DNA of 64,000 nt from Bifidobacterium sp. WK012_4_13 (GTDB lineage: Bacteria; Actinomycetota; Actinomycetes; Actinomycetales; Bifidobacteriaceae): positions 2,294,001 through 2,358,000 of the forward strand of contig NZ_CP129683.1 of the NCBI RefSeq assembly GCF_041080835.1, read 5' to 3'. Position 1 is the stretch's first letter. Each line of letters starts with the position of its first letter. A program made the position numbers and the translations under genes. Of this stretch, positions 17,957-28,748 are shown one piece after another. Under the pieces are notes generated by a model that was given only the letters and a program-made list of their open reading frames with translations, was not told where the DNA came from and ran no database searches.

Positions 17957-19125
17957 GAGTCTACCTTTTCATTGCCGCGATTGCGGGAGGGGTCACTTGG
18001 CTGGTGACCCCTCTTGTTCGTCACCTTGCAATACGAATCGGGGCCGTCGGCGAAGTGCGCGCACGTGACATCCATACCGTTCCGACGCCTCGCATGGGCG
18101 GTGTCGGCATGCTGATCGGGTTCGCTGTCGCGACTGCGTATGCAAGCACCTTCCCATTCATCAACGGGCTGTTCGCATCCAGCAATCAGGCGTGGTTCAT
18201 TCTCTTCGGAGCGTTCCTCATCTGCATGCTGGGTGTGGCCGACGATCTGTGGGATCTCGACTGGATGCTGAAGCTGTCCGGTCAGCTGCTGATATCGGTG
18301 TTGGTCTCGTGGGGAGGAATTCAGATCATCTCCCTGCCCCTTGGCTCCCTGGTGACGGCCTCGCCGAGCCTTTCCATGGCGATCACGGCATTCCTGCTCG
18401 TCGCGTCCATCAACGCTGTCAATTTCGTGGACGGACTCGATGGCCTTGCGGCTGGAATCGTGGCGATAGGCGGCATAGCCTTTGCGATCTATTCGTATAT
18501 CCTCGCCAGAACGTCGCCGAGCTATGCTTCGATGGCAACGCTTATCGATGTCATGCTCGTGGGAGTGTGCATCGGCTTCATCCTTCATAATTGGCATCCT
18601 GCGAAGCTGTTCATGGGAGATTCAGGTTCCATGCTGCTGGGCTATCTGATTACCTGCGCGTCTATCGTGATGACGGGGCGTCTCGATCCTGTCTCAGTGC
18701 ACGCAAGCATATATCTGCCGGTCTTCATGCCGATACTGCTGCCGCTGCTGGTCCTGTTCCTGCCCGTGCTCGACATGTTCCTTGCAATCGTGCGGCGGCT
18801 CAGTCACGGTCAGTCGCCGACCCATCCGGATCGGATGCACCTGCATCATCGCATGATTCGCATAGGTCATTCGGTGCGTTCTGCAGTGCTGATTCTGTGG
18901 GGATGGGCCGGACTCATCTCCTTCGGTTCCATCATGATTCTCTTCTTCAAGGCCCAGTACGTAGCGATTGGATTTGTCGTAGCGGCGATCGTGCTGACGA
19001 TTGCGACCTTGTATCCGTATTACCGCCGCAGAATTCCTGAGATCCGCGAGGAGAATGCCGCTCTTGCAGCGGCCCGCCGAAAGGGGAAGGCCTTCGAGGA
19101 CGAACGAAGGAAGCCGAAGCAATAG
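17953..19125 (+). CDS. polyprenyl-phosphate HexNAc-1-phosphate transferase (WecA/TagO/MraY superfamily)
   Basis: A 390-residue integral membrane protein with about 11 hydrophobic segments. TPRMGGVGMLIGF, the Mg-binding GVADDLWDLDW, NFVDGLDGLAAG and FMGDSGSMLLG are signature loops of this superfamily, and HLHHRMIRIGH near 300 is the cytosolic His-rich loop of the WecA/TagO branch. It would transfer GlcNAc-1-P (or similar) to undecaprenyl or decaprenyl phosphate to start a cell-wall polysaccharide. It is last in the prfA cluster, where mycobacteria carry their wecA. The C-terminus is charged (RRKGKAFEDERRKPKQ). Confidence 0.92.
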   Translation: MRVYLFIAAIAGGVTWLVTPLVRHLAIRIGAVGEVRARDIHTVPTPRMGGVGMLIGFAVATAYASTFPFINGLFASSNQAWFILFGAFLICMLGVADDLWDLDWMLKLSGQLLISVLVSWGGIQIISLPLGSLVTASPSLSMAITAFLLVASINAVNFVDGLDGLAAGIVAIGGIAFAIYSYILARTSPSYASMATLIDVMLVGVCIGFILHNWHPAKLFMGDSGSMLLGYLITCASIVMTGRLDPVSVHASIYLPVFMPILLPLLVLFLPVLDMFLAIVRRLSHGQSPTHPDRMHLHHRMIRIGHSVRSAVLILWGWAGLISFGSIMILFFKAQYVAIGFVVAAIVLTIATLYPYYRRRIPEIREENAALAAARRKGKAFEDERRKPKQ

Positions 19126-19134
19126 AATGGCTCG

Positions 19135-19250
19135 AGATGCAAGTTTTTGGCACTTCGCGAAGTAGAAAGTCGGGAAAACGGCATGATGCCGTCCGCAGCT
19201 GCAACGATTTCACCGGTCTGTACTTCGGCAAGTGCCAAAAACTTGCATCT
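19135..19250. repeat. long palindromic element B (30-bp arms, 56-nt loop)
   Basis: Arm 19135-19164 reads AGATGCAAGTTTTTGGCACT and ends GAAGTA; arm 19221-19250 starts TACTTCGGCAAGTGCC and pairs at 28 of 30 positions. The loop contains a perfect small stem, ACGGCAT-G-ATGCCGT. The core is nearly the same as in element A. It sits 10 bases after the WecA-like stop and 146 bases before guaB. Confidence 0.92.
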
Positions 19251-19330
19251 TCGTGGCTGGCATGCGAGCAGCATGGCGATGAAGGCCAGCGAAGGAACTT
19301 TTCTTTTAATGCAGTTAACCATTGCAATGA

Positions 19331-20944
<1,614 letters not shown>

Positions 20945-21038
20945 TTGCCAGGATTCCTCTGCCTGATCTGACGGCTGTCCCTCAGCAGGGTCGTTCCAGA
21001 CAGTCGGTGGGAACGTATGTGCGGCATATGCACTGACC

Positions 21039-21075
21039 AGATCCCGAATGAGCGCGCTTCGCTCATTCGGGATCT
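21039..21075 (+). terminator. guaB terminator
   Basis: A perfect 16-bp stem: AGATCCCGAATGAGCG at 21039-21054 pairs with 21060-21075, with a 5-base loop, followed by CTTATAT. It lies 95 bases after the guaB stop and 91 bases before orn. The T tract is weak. Confidence 0.75.
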
Positions 21076-21166
21076 CTTATATGGGGCAGCGGATGATTCG
21101 TCCCCATTCCGATATAGTCTAGAGAGTTCGGCATTCTGCGCCGACGAGGAACGAAAGGTGGAAGTT

Positions 21167-21868
21167 ATGGGGAGCAAGGACGATACGACCTTCAGCTCAG
21201 AGGAATCGCGAATGATATGGATCGATTGCGAGATGACAGGTCTTGACATCTTCCATGACGAGCTGTGCGAGGTGTCGGTCGTTCCTACCGACTTCGACAT
21301 GCATGTGCTCGATGAAGGCATCGACCTGGTCATCAAGCCGTCGGATGAGGCGCTTGCCCAGATGAACGACTTCGTCCGCCATATGCACACCTCCTCCGGT
21401 CTCATCGAGGAGATGAAGCGGGGCCTGGCCCTTGCTGACGCGCAGCGACAGATCATCGACTACGTGAAGCCATTCCTTCCCAAGAGCGGGAAGGCCCATC
21501 TTGCCGGCAATTCGGTTGGTTCGGACAAGAAGTTCCTTGATCGTTTCATGCCTGACCTCATGTCACTGCTGCATTACCGCGTGATTGACGTGAGTACGCT
21601 GAAGGAGCTCTCCCGCCGGTGGTATCCCAATGTCTATCTCAACAAGCCAGAGAAGCACGGGGGACATCGAGCACTTGCCGACATCATCGAGTCGATGGAC
21701 GAACTGCGCTACTACCGCAAGATGTTCTTCGCTCCGACGCCAGGAGCGTCGGACGAAGAGGCGAAGGCAGGAGCGGCTGCAATCGAAAGCACCAGTCTGC
21801 TGCGCACATATGAGGATCAGGGGGCTCCCGTCGAAGATTCTTCGACGCCGGAAAAGCTCGATTACTGA
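21167..21868 (+). CDS. orn: oligoribonuclease
   Basis: A 234-residue DEDDh 3'-5' exoribonuclease that degrades 2-5 nt RNAs. ExoI motif [18 protein letters not shown] opens near residue 15; [21 protein letters not shown] supplies the ExoII Asp; [10 protein letters not shown] supplies the ExoIII His and Asp. The C-terminus is about 30 residues longer than in E. coli and is acidic. AAGGTGG precedes ATG 21167; the frame is open upstream but contains the guaB terminator there. It is followed by palindromic element C. Confidence 0.95.
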   Translation: MGSKDDTTFSSEESRMIWIDCEMTGLDIFHDELCEVSVVPTDFDMHVLDEGIDLVIKPSDEALAQMNDFVRHMHTSSGLIEEMKRGLALADAQRQIIDYVKPFLPKSGKAHLAGNSVGSDKKFLDRFMPDLMSLLHYRVIDVSTLKELSRRWYPNVYLNKPEKHGGHRALADIIESMDELRYYRKMFFAPTPGASDEEAKAGAAAIESTSLLRTYEDQGAPVEDSSTPEKLDY

Positions 21869-21906
21869 GTCTTTTGGCATTTCGCAGAGTTTTTGAGCAT
21901 TTCGCA

Positions 21907-22032
21907 GTCGGGATTGCAAGTTTTGGGGACTTGCCAAAGTAGACAAAGCCGATTTTTGGCGAAACGTCGTTGCATATCCGCAGCAAATCGAGCCTGCTAC
22001 TTCGGCAAGTCCCCAAAACTTGCAATCCCGAC
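21907..22032. repeat. long palindromic element C (35-bp arms, 56-nt loop)
   Basis: Arm 21907-21941 begins GTCGGGATTGCAAGTTTTGG and ends AAAGTA; arm 21998-22032 begins TACTTCGGCAAGTCCCC and pairs at 34 of 35 positions. Compared with elements A and B the GGCACTT core is GGGACTT, and the opposite arm carries the matching changes. Two degenerate half-arms (TTTTGGCATTTCGCAG and TTTTTGAGCATTTCGCAG) lie just before it at 21872-21907. It sits between orn and the Pif1-like gene. Confidence 0.93.
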
Positions 22033-22097
22033 GATCCAGGACGGATTTCCGCCCATGGATCCTTCCATTTGTATGATCCGAGTGAAACGATGGGGCC

Positions 22098-23531
22098 ATG
22101 TTCCAAAAAGAAGCTTCAGCCATCCTGAATGCGGGTGCCAACGTCTTCATCACCGGCGCTCCGGGCGCTGGCAAGACCTTTGTGCTGAACGAGTTCATCA
22201 GCCGCAAGCGGGCGGAGGGCGCATCGGTGGCGGTGACCGCCTCGACCGGAATCGCATCGACGCATGTCAACGGGCAGACGATCCACTCGTGGAGCGGCGT
22301 CGGAGTTTCGAAGATAATGACGGCAGAGCTGCTGAAAAGAATCAGAAGCAGGCGTAAGCGCAAGATCGAGTCGACAGACATTCTGGTGATCGATGAGGTC
22401 TCGATGATGCATGCGTGGCTGTTCGATATGGTAGATCAGGTATGTCGGGCGCTGCGCAACAATCCGGAGCCATTCGGCGGCTTGCAGGTGGTTCTTTCGG
22501 GAGATTTCTTCCAGCTTCCACCTGTCACCCGTTCGCGACGCGACTCCGATGCGATCATGCCCGACGAACTGCTGCTCACCTCTCGTCAGGAATATGCACG
22601 TCTTGGCAAGGATTCAGACGGATTCGTGACCGAATCGCTCGTCTGGCCCGCATTGAACCCTGTGATCTGCTACCTCACGGAGCAGCACCGTCAGGACGAT
22701 GGTCAGCTGCTTACTGTTTTGACGGACATACGCGACGGTTCGGTCAGCCAGCAGGACCACGATGTCCTGGCCGACAGGCTAGGCAAGACACCCGATTCCT
22801 CGCAGGTCGCGGTAAATCTGTTTCCGGTGAACCGCCAGGCGGATGCACTCAACGACATGCGTCTTGCACAGATCATGCTAGATGCGCACGAGTTCCATGC
22901 GGAATCGGCAGGGTCCGCCCAGCTTGTCGAACGGCTGAAGAAGAACATGCTCGCACCGGAGCGACTGGTGCTGAAGCAGGGCGCCAATGTCATGGCGCTC
23001 AGAAATGACCCGGACCGTCAATACGTGAATGGTTCGATCGGCACCGTCCAAGGCTTTGCCAAGGAAAACAAGGGTGGCTGGCCGGTCGTGGAATTCGAGA
23101 ACGGCAACACGGTCACGATGAGGCCAGCGTCGTGGGAGATGATGGATGGAGAGACCGTGCTCGCCTCGGTCAGCCAGGTCCCGCTTCGATGCGCCTGGGC
23201 CATCACGATTCACAAGTCCCAGGGGATGACGCTCGACAGGGCCGTGATGGATCTGCGAAGGACATTCGCGCCGGGCATGGGATATGTCGCCCTTTCGAGG
23301 GTCGAAGCCCTTGACGGGCTGTATCTGCGTGGCATCAGCGAGCATGCATTCCTGGTATCGCCCGAGGCGGTGGCGCTCGATTCGGTGCTGCGCCAGGATT
23401 CGAAGGCGGCATCGGCGAAGCTGTCGGACGAGGGTGCTCGCTCGTTCGCCATCGAACCGGCGATTGACGAGTTCGATGATGCCCTGTCCGAGGAATCGGC
23501 AGATGGCTTCTCACAGAATGCGCTGTTCTAG
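22098..23531 (+). CDS. Pif1-like superfamily-1 DNA helicase
   Basis: A 477-residue ATPase. Walker A is GAPGAGKTF at about 20-28, motif Ia TASTGIAS follows, Walker B is LVIDEVSMM near 96, and motif III is LSGDFFQLPPV near 134. The C-terminal SF1 motifs are CAWAITIHKSQGMTLDRAV near 375 and GMGYVALSRVEALDGLYL near 400. The order and spacing match compact bacterial Pif1/RecD2-type 5'-3' helicases, which unwind G4 or fork structures; no nuclease or HRDC domain is seen. No clear ribosome site except GGGG before ATG 22098. It sits just after a long palindrome and before proS. A direct function is not demonstrable from sequence. Confidence 0.85.
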   Translation: MFQKEASAILNAGANVFITGAPGAGKTFVLNEFISRKRAEGASVAVTASTGIASTHVNGQTIHSWSGVGVSKIMTAELLKRIRSRRKRKIESTDILVIDEVSMMHAWLFDMVDQVCRALRNNPEPFGGLQVVLSGDFFQLPPVTRSRRDSDAIMPDELLLTSRQEYARLGKDSDGFVTESLVWPALNPVICYLTEQHRQDDGQLLTVLTDIRDGSVSQQDHDVLADRLGKTPDSSQVAVNLFPVNRQADALNDMRLAQIMLDAHEFHAESAGSAQLVERLKKNMLAPERLVLKQGANVMALRNDPDRQYVNGSIGTVQGFAKENKGGWPVVEFENGNTVTMRPASWEMMDGETVLASVSQVPLRCAWAITIHKSQGMTLDRAVMDLRRTFAPGMGYVALSRVEALDGLYLRGISEHAFLVSPEAVALDSVLRQDSKAASAKLSDEGARSFAIEPAIDEFDDALSEESADGFSQNALF

Positions 23532-23591
23532 GCTCCGGCCATGGGCGTGACGGACCGGCTATGTCCCTCAATGTGAATAATCTTGTGGTTC

Positions 23592-25406
23592 ATGAGTTCT
23601 CAAGCGCTTCGCATGTCATCACTGTTCCTTCGCACACTGCGTGAAGACCCCGCGGATGCCGATGTTGATTCGGCAAAACTTCTGGTCCGTGCAGGCTACA
23701 TTCGCAAGACGTCTCCCGGAATATATGCCTGGCTTCCGCTTGGATTGCGTGTGCTTGGCAAGGTCGAGGCCATCGTTCGTGAGGAAATGGGCTCTATCGG
23801 TGCGCAGGAGGTGCATCTTCCCGCACTGCTGCCCAAGGCTCCATATGAGGCGACGCATCGATGGGAGGAGTATGGCGACAATATCTTCAGGCTGAAGGAT
23901 CGCCATGAGGCGGACTACCTCCTTGCTCCCACCCACGAGGAAATGTTCACGCTGCTGGTGAAGGACATGTATTCCTCATACAAGGATCTTCCCGTGAACC
24001 TCTATCAGATTCAGACCAAGTATCGCGACGAGTTCCGTCCGCGTGCGGGACTGATCCGAGGCCGTGAATTCATCATGAAGGACGGATATTCCTTCACCAT
24101 CGATGAGGAAGGTCTGAAGACCTGCTACAAGGATGAGCGCGATGCCTATCAGCGAGTCTTCGATCGGCTCGGTGTGAAGTATGTCATCGTGCATGCCGTA
24201 TCCGGCCCCATGGGAGGTTCGCAGTCCGAGGAGTTCCTGGCTCCGCTGGCGATTGGCGAAGACACCTTCGCCCAGGCCCCGTCAGGCAAGGCTTGGAATG
24301 TGGAGGCACTGACCACACCCGAAGTCGATGATATCGATTGTTCCGCGACTCCCGAAATGGAGGCGCTTTCAACACCGGATTCCTCGACGATCGAGTCCCT
24401 GGTAAGTCAGGCGAACGCGCTTCATCCTCGTGAGGATGGCCGTGCGTGGACCGCTGCGGATACGCTGAAGAATCTGCTCATTGCCGTCAAGCATGCCGAG
24501 GACAAGGACCATGACCGGCCATGGCGTGAATTGGTCGCGATCGGCGTGCCGGGAGACCGTCAGGTCGACATGAAGCGGCTCGAAGCACAGTTCGCACCAG
24601 CGGAGATCGAAGAGGCCACCGCCGACGATCTCAGGAGCCATCCCGAACTGGTGAAGGGATACATCGGTCCGAGGTCACTTGGCCCTCAGACGGAGCGGGA
24701 AGGGGCCGAGGATCCGATCACCTATCTTCTCGACCGCCATGTCGCCCGTGGCTCCGCGTGGATCACCGGTGCGGATGTCGAGGGAACCCATGTGTTCAAC
24801 GCGGTATATGGCCGTGACTTCGAGGCGAACGGAAGGGTCGAGGCCGTCGAGGTCCGCCACGGCGACATGAGCCCGGATGGTTCCGGTCCTTTGAGCTTCG
24901 AGCGTGGAGTCGAGATTGGACAGGTCTTCCAGCTTGGGCTGAAGTACTCGAATGCATTGGACCTGAAGGTACTGAATGAGAATGGCAAGGCGGTTCCCGT
25001 ATGGATGGGCTGCTACGGCATCGGCGTGTCACGTGTGCTTGCATGCATTGCGGAAAGTCACCACGACGACCGCGGTCTGGCCTGGCCCGTTGCGGTTGCT
25101 CCTGCTCAGGTCCATGTGCTGGCCACAGGCAAGGACCCGAAGGTGTTCGAGGCAGCGGAGAAGCTTGTCGGCGAGCTCGAACGTCAAGGGGTCGAGGTGA
25201 TCTTTGATGACCGTCCGAAGGTCTCTCCTGGCGTGAAGTTCAAGGACAGCGAATTGCTCGGCGTCCCTGTCGTCGCCATCGCTGGAAGGGATACTGCCAG
25301 CAATGGAACGATTGAGATCCGCGACCGTGACGGTTCGAACTCGCAGTCGGTTCCTGCCGCCGATGCCGCGAAGGCGATCGCCGACCGCGTGGCGACTCTG
25401 GTCTGA
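23592..25406 (+). CDS. proS: prolyl-tRNA synthetase (bacterial type, with insertion domain)
   Basis: About 604 residues; a class-II synthetase charging tRNA-Pro. [20 protein letters not shown] and [11 protein letters not shown] are the start of the family; motif 2 is [19 protein letters not shown] near 140, and the editing INS domain occupies about 220-400. Motif 3 lies in [15 protein letters not shown] near 475. The anticodon-binding domain follows from about 500. Candidate starts are TTG 23583, ATG 23592 and ATG 23613; none has a ribosome site, and AATAAT at 23576-23581 suggests a very short or absent leader. Confidence 0.95.
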   Translation: MSSQALRMSSLFLRTLREDPADADVDSAKLLVRAGYIRKTSPGIYAWLPLGLRVLGKVEAIVREEMGSIGAQEVHLPALLPKAPYEATHRWEEYGDNIFRLKDRHEADYLLAPTHEEMFTLLVKDMYSSYKDLPVNLYQIQTKYRDEFRPRAGLIRGREFIMKDGYSFTIDEEGLKTCYKDERDAYQRVFDRLGVKYVIVHAVSGPMGGSQSEEFLAPLAIGEDTFAQAPSGKAWNVEALTTPEVDDIDCSATPEMEALSTPDSSTIESLVSQANALHPREDGRAWTAADTLKNLLIAVKHAEDKDHDRPWRELVAIGVPGDRQVDMKRLEAQFAPAEIEEATADDLRSHPELVKGYIGPRSLGPQTEREGAEDPITYLLDRHVARGSAWITGADVEGTHVFNAVYGRDFEANGRVEAVEVRHGDMSPDGSGPLSFERGVEIGQVFQLGLKYSNALDLKVLNENGKAVPVWMGCYGIGVSRVLACIAESHHDDRGLAWPVAVAPAQVHVLATGKDPKVFEAAEKLVGELERQGVEVIFDDRPKVSPGVKFKDSELLGVPVVAIAGRDTASNGTIEIRDRDGSNSQSVPAADAAKAIADRVATLV

Positions 25407-25483
25407 TCGCAGGGCGGCTTCTAGCTCGCAATTCGTGCATTCGCCGATCTTTCAAGATGCGTTCAGCGCATTTCGATGGTGAC

Positions 25484-25548
25484 AAATGTGGTCGAATATG
25501 GTGTGGATCCCTCAGTATCTTGGGATTTCGCCATATTCGACCACATTT
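25484..25548. repeat. palindromic element E (18-bp perfect arms, 29-nt loop)
   Basis: AAATGTGGTCGAATATGG at 25484-25501 pairs perfectly with 25531-25548. The loop has an inner ATCCC/GGGAT stem. It is smaller and has a different sequence from elements A-D. It lies 78 bases after proS and 119 bases before the ssb-like gene and lacks a T tract, so it is either a Rho-type/processing hairpin or a repeat element. Nothing else was recognised in 25407-25666. Confidence 0.8.
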
Positions 25549-25666
25549 CCGTCTCTGCTGTATTCCCTGTTTCGGGATTGACATAGTGGTCATACCGCGG
25601 TTCGAGAAACCACGGCGGCAATAGATCGGGCCACAGAGCCCAGGCAACTTTGAGGAAGGAATCATT

Positions 25667-26221
25667 ATGGCGTCGCAACAGGGAACGATCACGATCACTG
25701 GATTCGTTGCTACGGAACCATTGAGACTTGGACGGGAGGAAAGCAATCCCGTCTGCACCTTTCGCATGGCTTCGACTCGGGGATATTTCCATGTGAGAAG
25801 AAATCAGTGGGAAGAACGTGCCACCACATGGATGACGGTGAAAGCGTATAAGTCGCTCGCGGCGAATGTGCTCGATTCCATTCACAAAGGCCAGCCAGTC
25901 ATGGTGAACGGTGTGCTCGAAACAGAGGAATGGACCGACAGACATGGCGACCATCAGTCTGCCGTGATCATCGAGGCTTCTTGCATCGGGCACCATCTTG
26001 GATTGGGAGTGAGCTCATTCACCCGCAGAAAATCGCGTGTCGCCCTACCCGATGATCACCATGATGAGCCGCACACTGCAGATGCACAGAAAGTCGCTCG
26101 CACGCTGACACGCCAGAGCGCGCCATACAGTGCATCGCCCAAAACCGAGTACCATCCCTTTGCCACGCAGCAGCCCACGATTCCTCCTGCCGCAGCACAG
26201 AAAACTCTCCAACCCGCATAG
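25667..26221 (+). CDS. single-stranded DNA-binding protein paralogue
   Basis: A 184-residue protein with an N-terminal OB fold: GTITITGFVATEPLRLG, then RMASTRGYF, WMTVKAYKSLAANVLDSIHKGQPVMVNGVLE and ATTW, as in bacterial SSB. The C-terminal half (about 115-184) is Pro/Gln/Thr-rich and ends AAAQKTLQPA, so the acidic DDDIPF-type tail used by replicative SSB to recruit partners is absent. It is therefore more likely the second actinobacterial SSB (SsbB-like), used in recombination or chromosome segregation, than the replicative one, which normally sits between rpsF and rpsR. GAGGAAGGAATC precedes ATG. Confidence 0.85.
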   Translation: MASQQGTITITGFVATEPLRLGREESNPVCTFRMASTRGYFHVRRNQWEERATTWMTVKAYKSLAANVLDSIHKGQPVMVNGVLETEEWTDRHGDHQSAVIIEASCIGHHLGLGVSSFTRRKSRVALPDDHHDEPHTADAQKVARTLTRQSAPYSASPKTEYHPFATQQPTIPPAAAQKTLQPA

Positions 26222-26317
26222 GTCACACCGAAAGCCTCTTCTAACCAGATGGCTGAGAAGCGCACGCAACATTGCATGATGAATCAGCCAGGCAGATTGC
26301 TCAAAAGATCGCCAGAA

Positions 26318-26373
26318 AAGTAGTCGTGGATGCCTGTTCTGCGTTATCTCAGAACAGGCATCCACGACTACTT
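26318..26373. terminator. perfect 24-bp hairpin between convergent genes
   Basis: Arm 26318-26341 (AAGTAGTCGTGGATGCCTGT then TCTG) pairs perfectly with 26350-26373, with an 8-base loop CGTTATCT. It lies between the ssb-like gene and the convergent M13 peptidase and probably serves as a bidirectional terminator. Flanking A- and T-rich runs are short (AAAAG before, CTTAAA after). Confidence 0.75.
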
Positions 26374-26441
26374 AAACAGCAAGGCTTGCGCAAGGTTGAA
26401 CAAAAGGAGGAAGAGCATGCAACGCGCGCTTCCTCAGCTGA

Positions 26442-28523
26442 TCACCAAATGCGTACGCGGCTTTCTGGCTCGATCCACATGCCATCCCCACTCTTCACAT
26501 CGAATGCCTTGTAGAACAGATCGACGTTGCTCACGATGCCGTTCGTGCGGAATTCCGCGGGGGAGTGCGGGTCTATCTGCAGGTATTGCTCTGCGAGTTC
26601 GTCGCGCATCTTTGTGCGCCATATGGTCGCGTATGAGAGGAAGAAGCGTTGCAATCCGGTGAAGCCGTCGATCTCTGGAGCGCGATCAAGGGCATCTTGT
26701 ATACCCTCAGGGCTTGCGTCACGTGGCTTGCCGTCCTTCTCGTCCAAGGCGAACGCATATGCCTTGAGTGAGATGTTGACACCACCGAGGTCGCCGATGT
26801 TCTCGCCGATGGTAAGCGCACCGTTGACATGCGGGGCCTTGTCTGGCGTTTCGGCGTATTTGTCTGCAAGCTGCTGGGGGACGAAGGCATTGTATTCCTC
26901 GATGAGCGCCTTGGTGCGCTTCTCGAAGTTGCTGCGATCGCTGGCAGTCCACCAGTCATGAAGCTGACCGTCGCCGTCGTACTTGCTGCCCTGGTCATCG
27001 AAGCCATGTCCGATCTCGTGTCCGATGACCGCTCCGATGCCGCCGTAGTTGGCAGCGTCGTCCGCGTCTGGATCGAAGAATGGTGGCTGCAGGATTGCGG
27101 CTGGGAAGACAATGACATTGAGAGTCGGCTCATAATACGCATTCACGGTCTGAGGATTCATCAGCCATTCATCCTTGTCGACCGGCATTCCGGCCTTGGA
27201 GATCTGGTATCCGGTCTCATAGGCGTTGGCGATGCGGAGATTGGCGATCAGACTGCGGTCGGCAGCGACCTTAAGCGCCGTGTAGTCGCGCCAATGGTTG
27301 GTGAAGCCGATCTTTGGCGAGAATTTCGCCATCTTGTCGAGCGCCTTCTTCTTGGTGTCCTCGCCAAGCCACGAGCTTGCAGAAATGGAGGATTCGTAAG
27401 CCTTGATCAGATTGCCGACGAGCTTTTCCATCTGCTCCTTGCTGCTTTGGGGGAAGTGACGGCGCACATACTCGCGCCCGGCCTCCTCGCCGCAGGTGGA
27501 GTTGACGAGAGCCACGCCGCGCTTCCAGCGGTCACGCATCTGCGTCGTTCCGGAAAGCGTCCTGCCATAGAAATCGAACTTGGCCTGTTCGAATTCGTGG
27601 CTCATGAAGGTGACCCATGAGATCAGCGTGTGCACGCGTGCCCATAGCTTGAGGTCCTTCAGATCCGAACGATCCCAAAGGTCGTTGAGTCCGGTGAGGA
27701 AGCTTGGCTCATGGACTATCGAGTGCGCAAGTGCAAGCTTCATGTCGACGGGCTGGTCTGCGGAGGTCAGGGTGGCATTGTATGCGAACTGCCATGCTGA
27801 TACCCAGGCGTCGATGTCGAATGAGTCAAGAGCGGAGCAAAGCTCATCGTATGTCGTTGGGTTGTAGGTCTTGTCTTCGTCGCGGGTTTCGACGTTGTCC
27901 CAATGATGCGCCGCAAGATGCGTCTCGAATGCCAGAAACTCCTGTGCACGCTCCTGCGCATCGCTCATCGGTGACTCATTCGAGGCGAGGTGGAGCAACT
28001 TGGCGACCATGTCGGCATATGAATCTCGAATGACGGCGTAGCGCTCCTCTCGATAATATGCCTCATCGGGAAGTCCGAGACCACCCTGGGCGATGTGGAT
28101 GATGTTGCGTCCCGCGTCTCCCGGGTCTCCGTAGACACCTAGATCAAGCAGGTCGGGTCCGCCGGTCGGATTGAGCGAACCCAGCACCTTGGTGAGTGCT
28201 GACTTGTCCTCGGCGTCATCGATGACACTCAGGTCCGACATGATTGGCTGGATGCCTGCCTGCTCTATCGCGTCGGTGTCCAGGAAGCTGTTGTAGAGCA
28301 CGGTCGATTTGGGTGCGGGATGGGAAGCGTCCTCGAGAATGTCGCGAATCTGGTTTTCCGCGTTTTCGGCGAGCACTGCGAAGGAACCGTAAGCCGGCCG
28401 ATCGGGAGGAAGCGTATACGTGTCGACCCAGGGTCCGTTAACGAAGCGAAAGAGATCTTGAGTCGGCCTAACTACTGAGGAGAATGATGTCGGGTCAATG
28501 CCTGACTGTAAATCGTTTGTCAT
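26442..28523 (-). CDS. M13-family zinc metallopeptidase (PepO/neprilysin type)
   Basis: A 693-residue peptidase that cleaves oligopeptides. Zinc site HEIGH is at 502-506 within VIGHEIGHGFDDQGSKYD, the third ligand is E574 in GENIGDLGG, and NAYYEPTLNVIVFPAAIL supplies the substrate-binding NAYY. The C-terminus ends ESRVRIW, as in PepO. No signal peptide or membrane anchor is present with the chosen start at 28523, so it is cytoplasmic, as in lactic acid bacteria. A longer frame to 28844 lacks similarity to the family and runs into map. The start has no visible ribosome site. It is divergent from map. Confidence 0.92.
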   Translation of the reverse strand: MTNDLQSGIDPTSFSSVVRPTQDLFRFVNGPWVDTYTLPPDRPAYGSFAVLAENAENQIRDILEDASHPAPKSTVLYNSFLDTDAIEQAGIQPIMSDLSVIDDAEDKSALTKVLGSLNPTGGPDLLDLGVYGDPGDAGRNIIHIAQGGLGLPDEAYYREERYAVIRDSYADMVAKLLHLASNESPMSDAQERAQEFLAFETHLAAHHWDNVETRDEDKTYNPTTYDELCSALDSFDIDAWVSAWQFAYNATLTSADQPVDMKLALAHSIVHEPSFLTGLNDLWDRSDLKDLKLWARVHTLISWVTFMSHEFEQAKFDFYGRTLSGTTQMRDRWKRGVALVNSTCGEEAGREYVRRHFPQSSKEQMEKLVGNLIKAYESSISASSWLGEDTKKKALDKMAKFSPKIGFTNHWRDYTALKVAADRSLIANLRIANAYETGYQISKAGMPVDKDEWLMNPQTVNAYYEPTLNVIVFPAAILQPPFFDPDADDAANYGGIGAVIGHEIGHGFDDQGSKYDGDGQLHDWWTASDRSNFEKRTKALIEEYNAFVPQQLADKYAETPDKAPHVNGALTIGENIGDLGGVNISLKAYAFALDEKDGKPRDASPEGIQDALDRAPEIDGFTGLQRFFLSYATIWRTKMRDELAEQYLQIDPHSPAEFRTNGIVSNVDLFYKAFDVKSGDGMWIEPESRVRIW

Positions 28524-28635
28524 ATTCAAAAGCGTAGCCACGCAAGGTGACAACATAATGTCTGTGACAAAAGAGAAGAAGGCGCTTCCTCCGGCTGATT
28601 CCGCTGTGTGAGGCATTGCCATCCAGTCGTTGGAG

Positions 28636-28669
28636 CATATGCCGGGCGCATATGCTGGGCGCATATGCC
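28636..28669. promoter_or_regulatory. three GCATATGC palindromes at 13-bp spacing
   Basis: The perfect 8-base palindrome GCATATGC occurs at 28636, 28649 and 28662, each copy 13 bases from the next, with GGGC-type spacers. The array lies 113 bases before the M13 peptidase start and 80 bases before map, in the divergent promoter region. It may be an operator cluster or a simple tandem repeat. Confidence 0.6.
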
Positions 28670-28748
28670 AGGTCCACGCGCAGGCGATTAGGATGGTCAA
28701 GGGGAGAGGTAAGATACTTACCATCCAACTATTGAGAAAGATTATCAA

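Noticed and set aside
25591-25622. tRNA-like GGTTCGA motif near 25600
   Set aside because: The surrounding bases do not form acceptor, D and anticodon arms.
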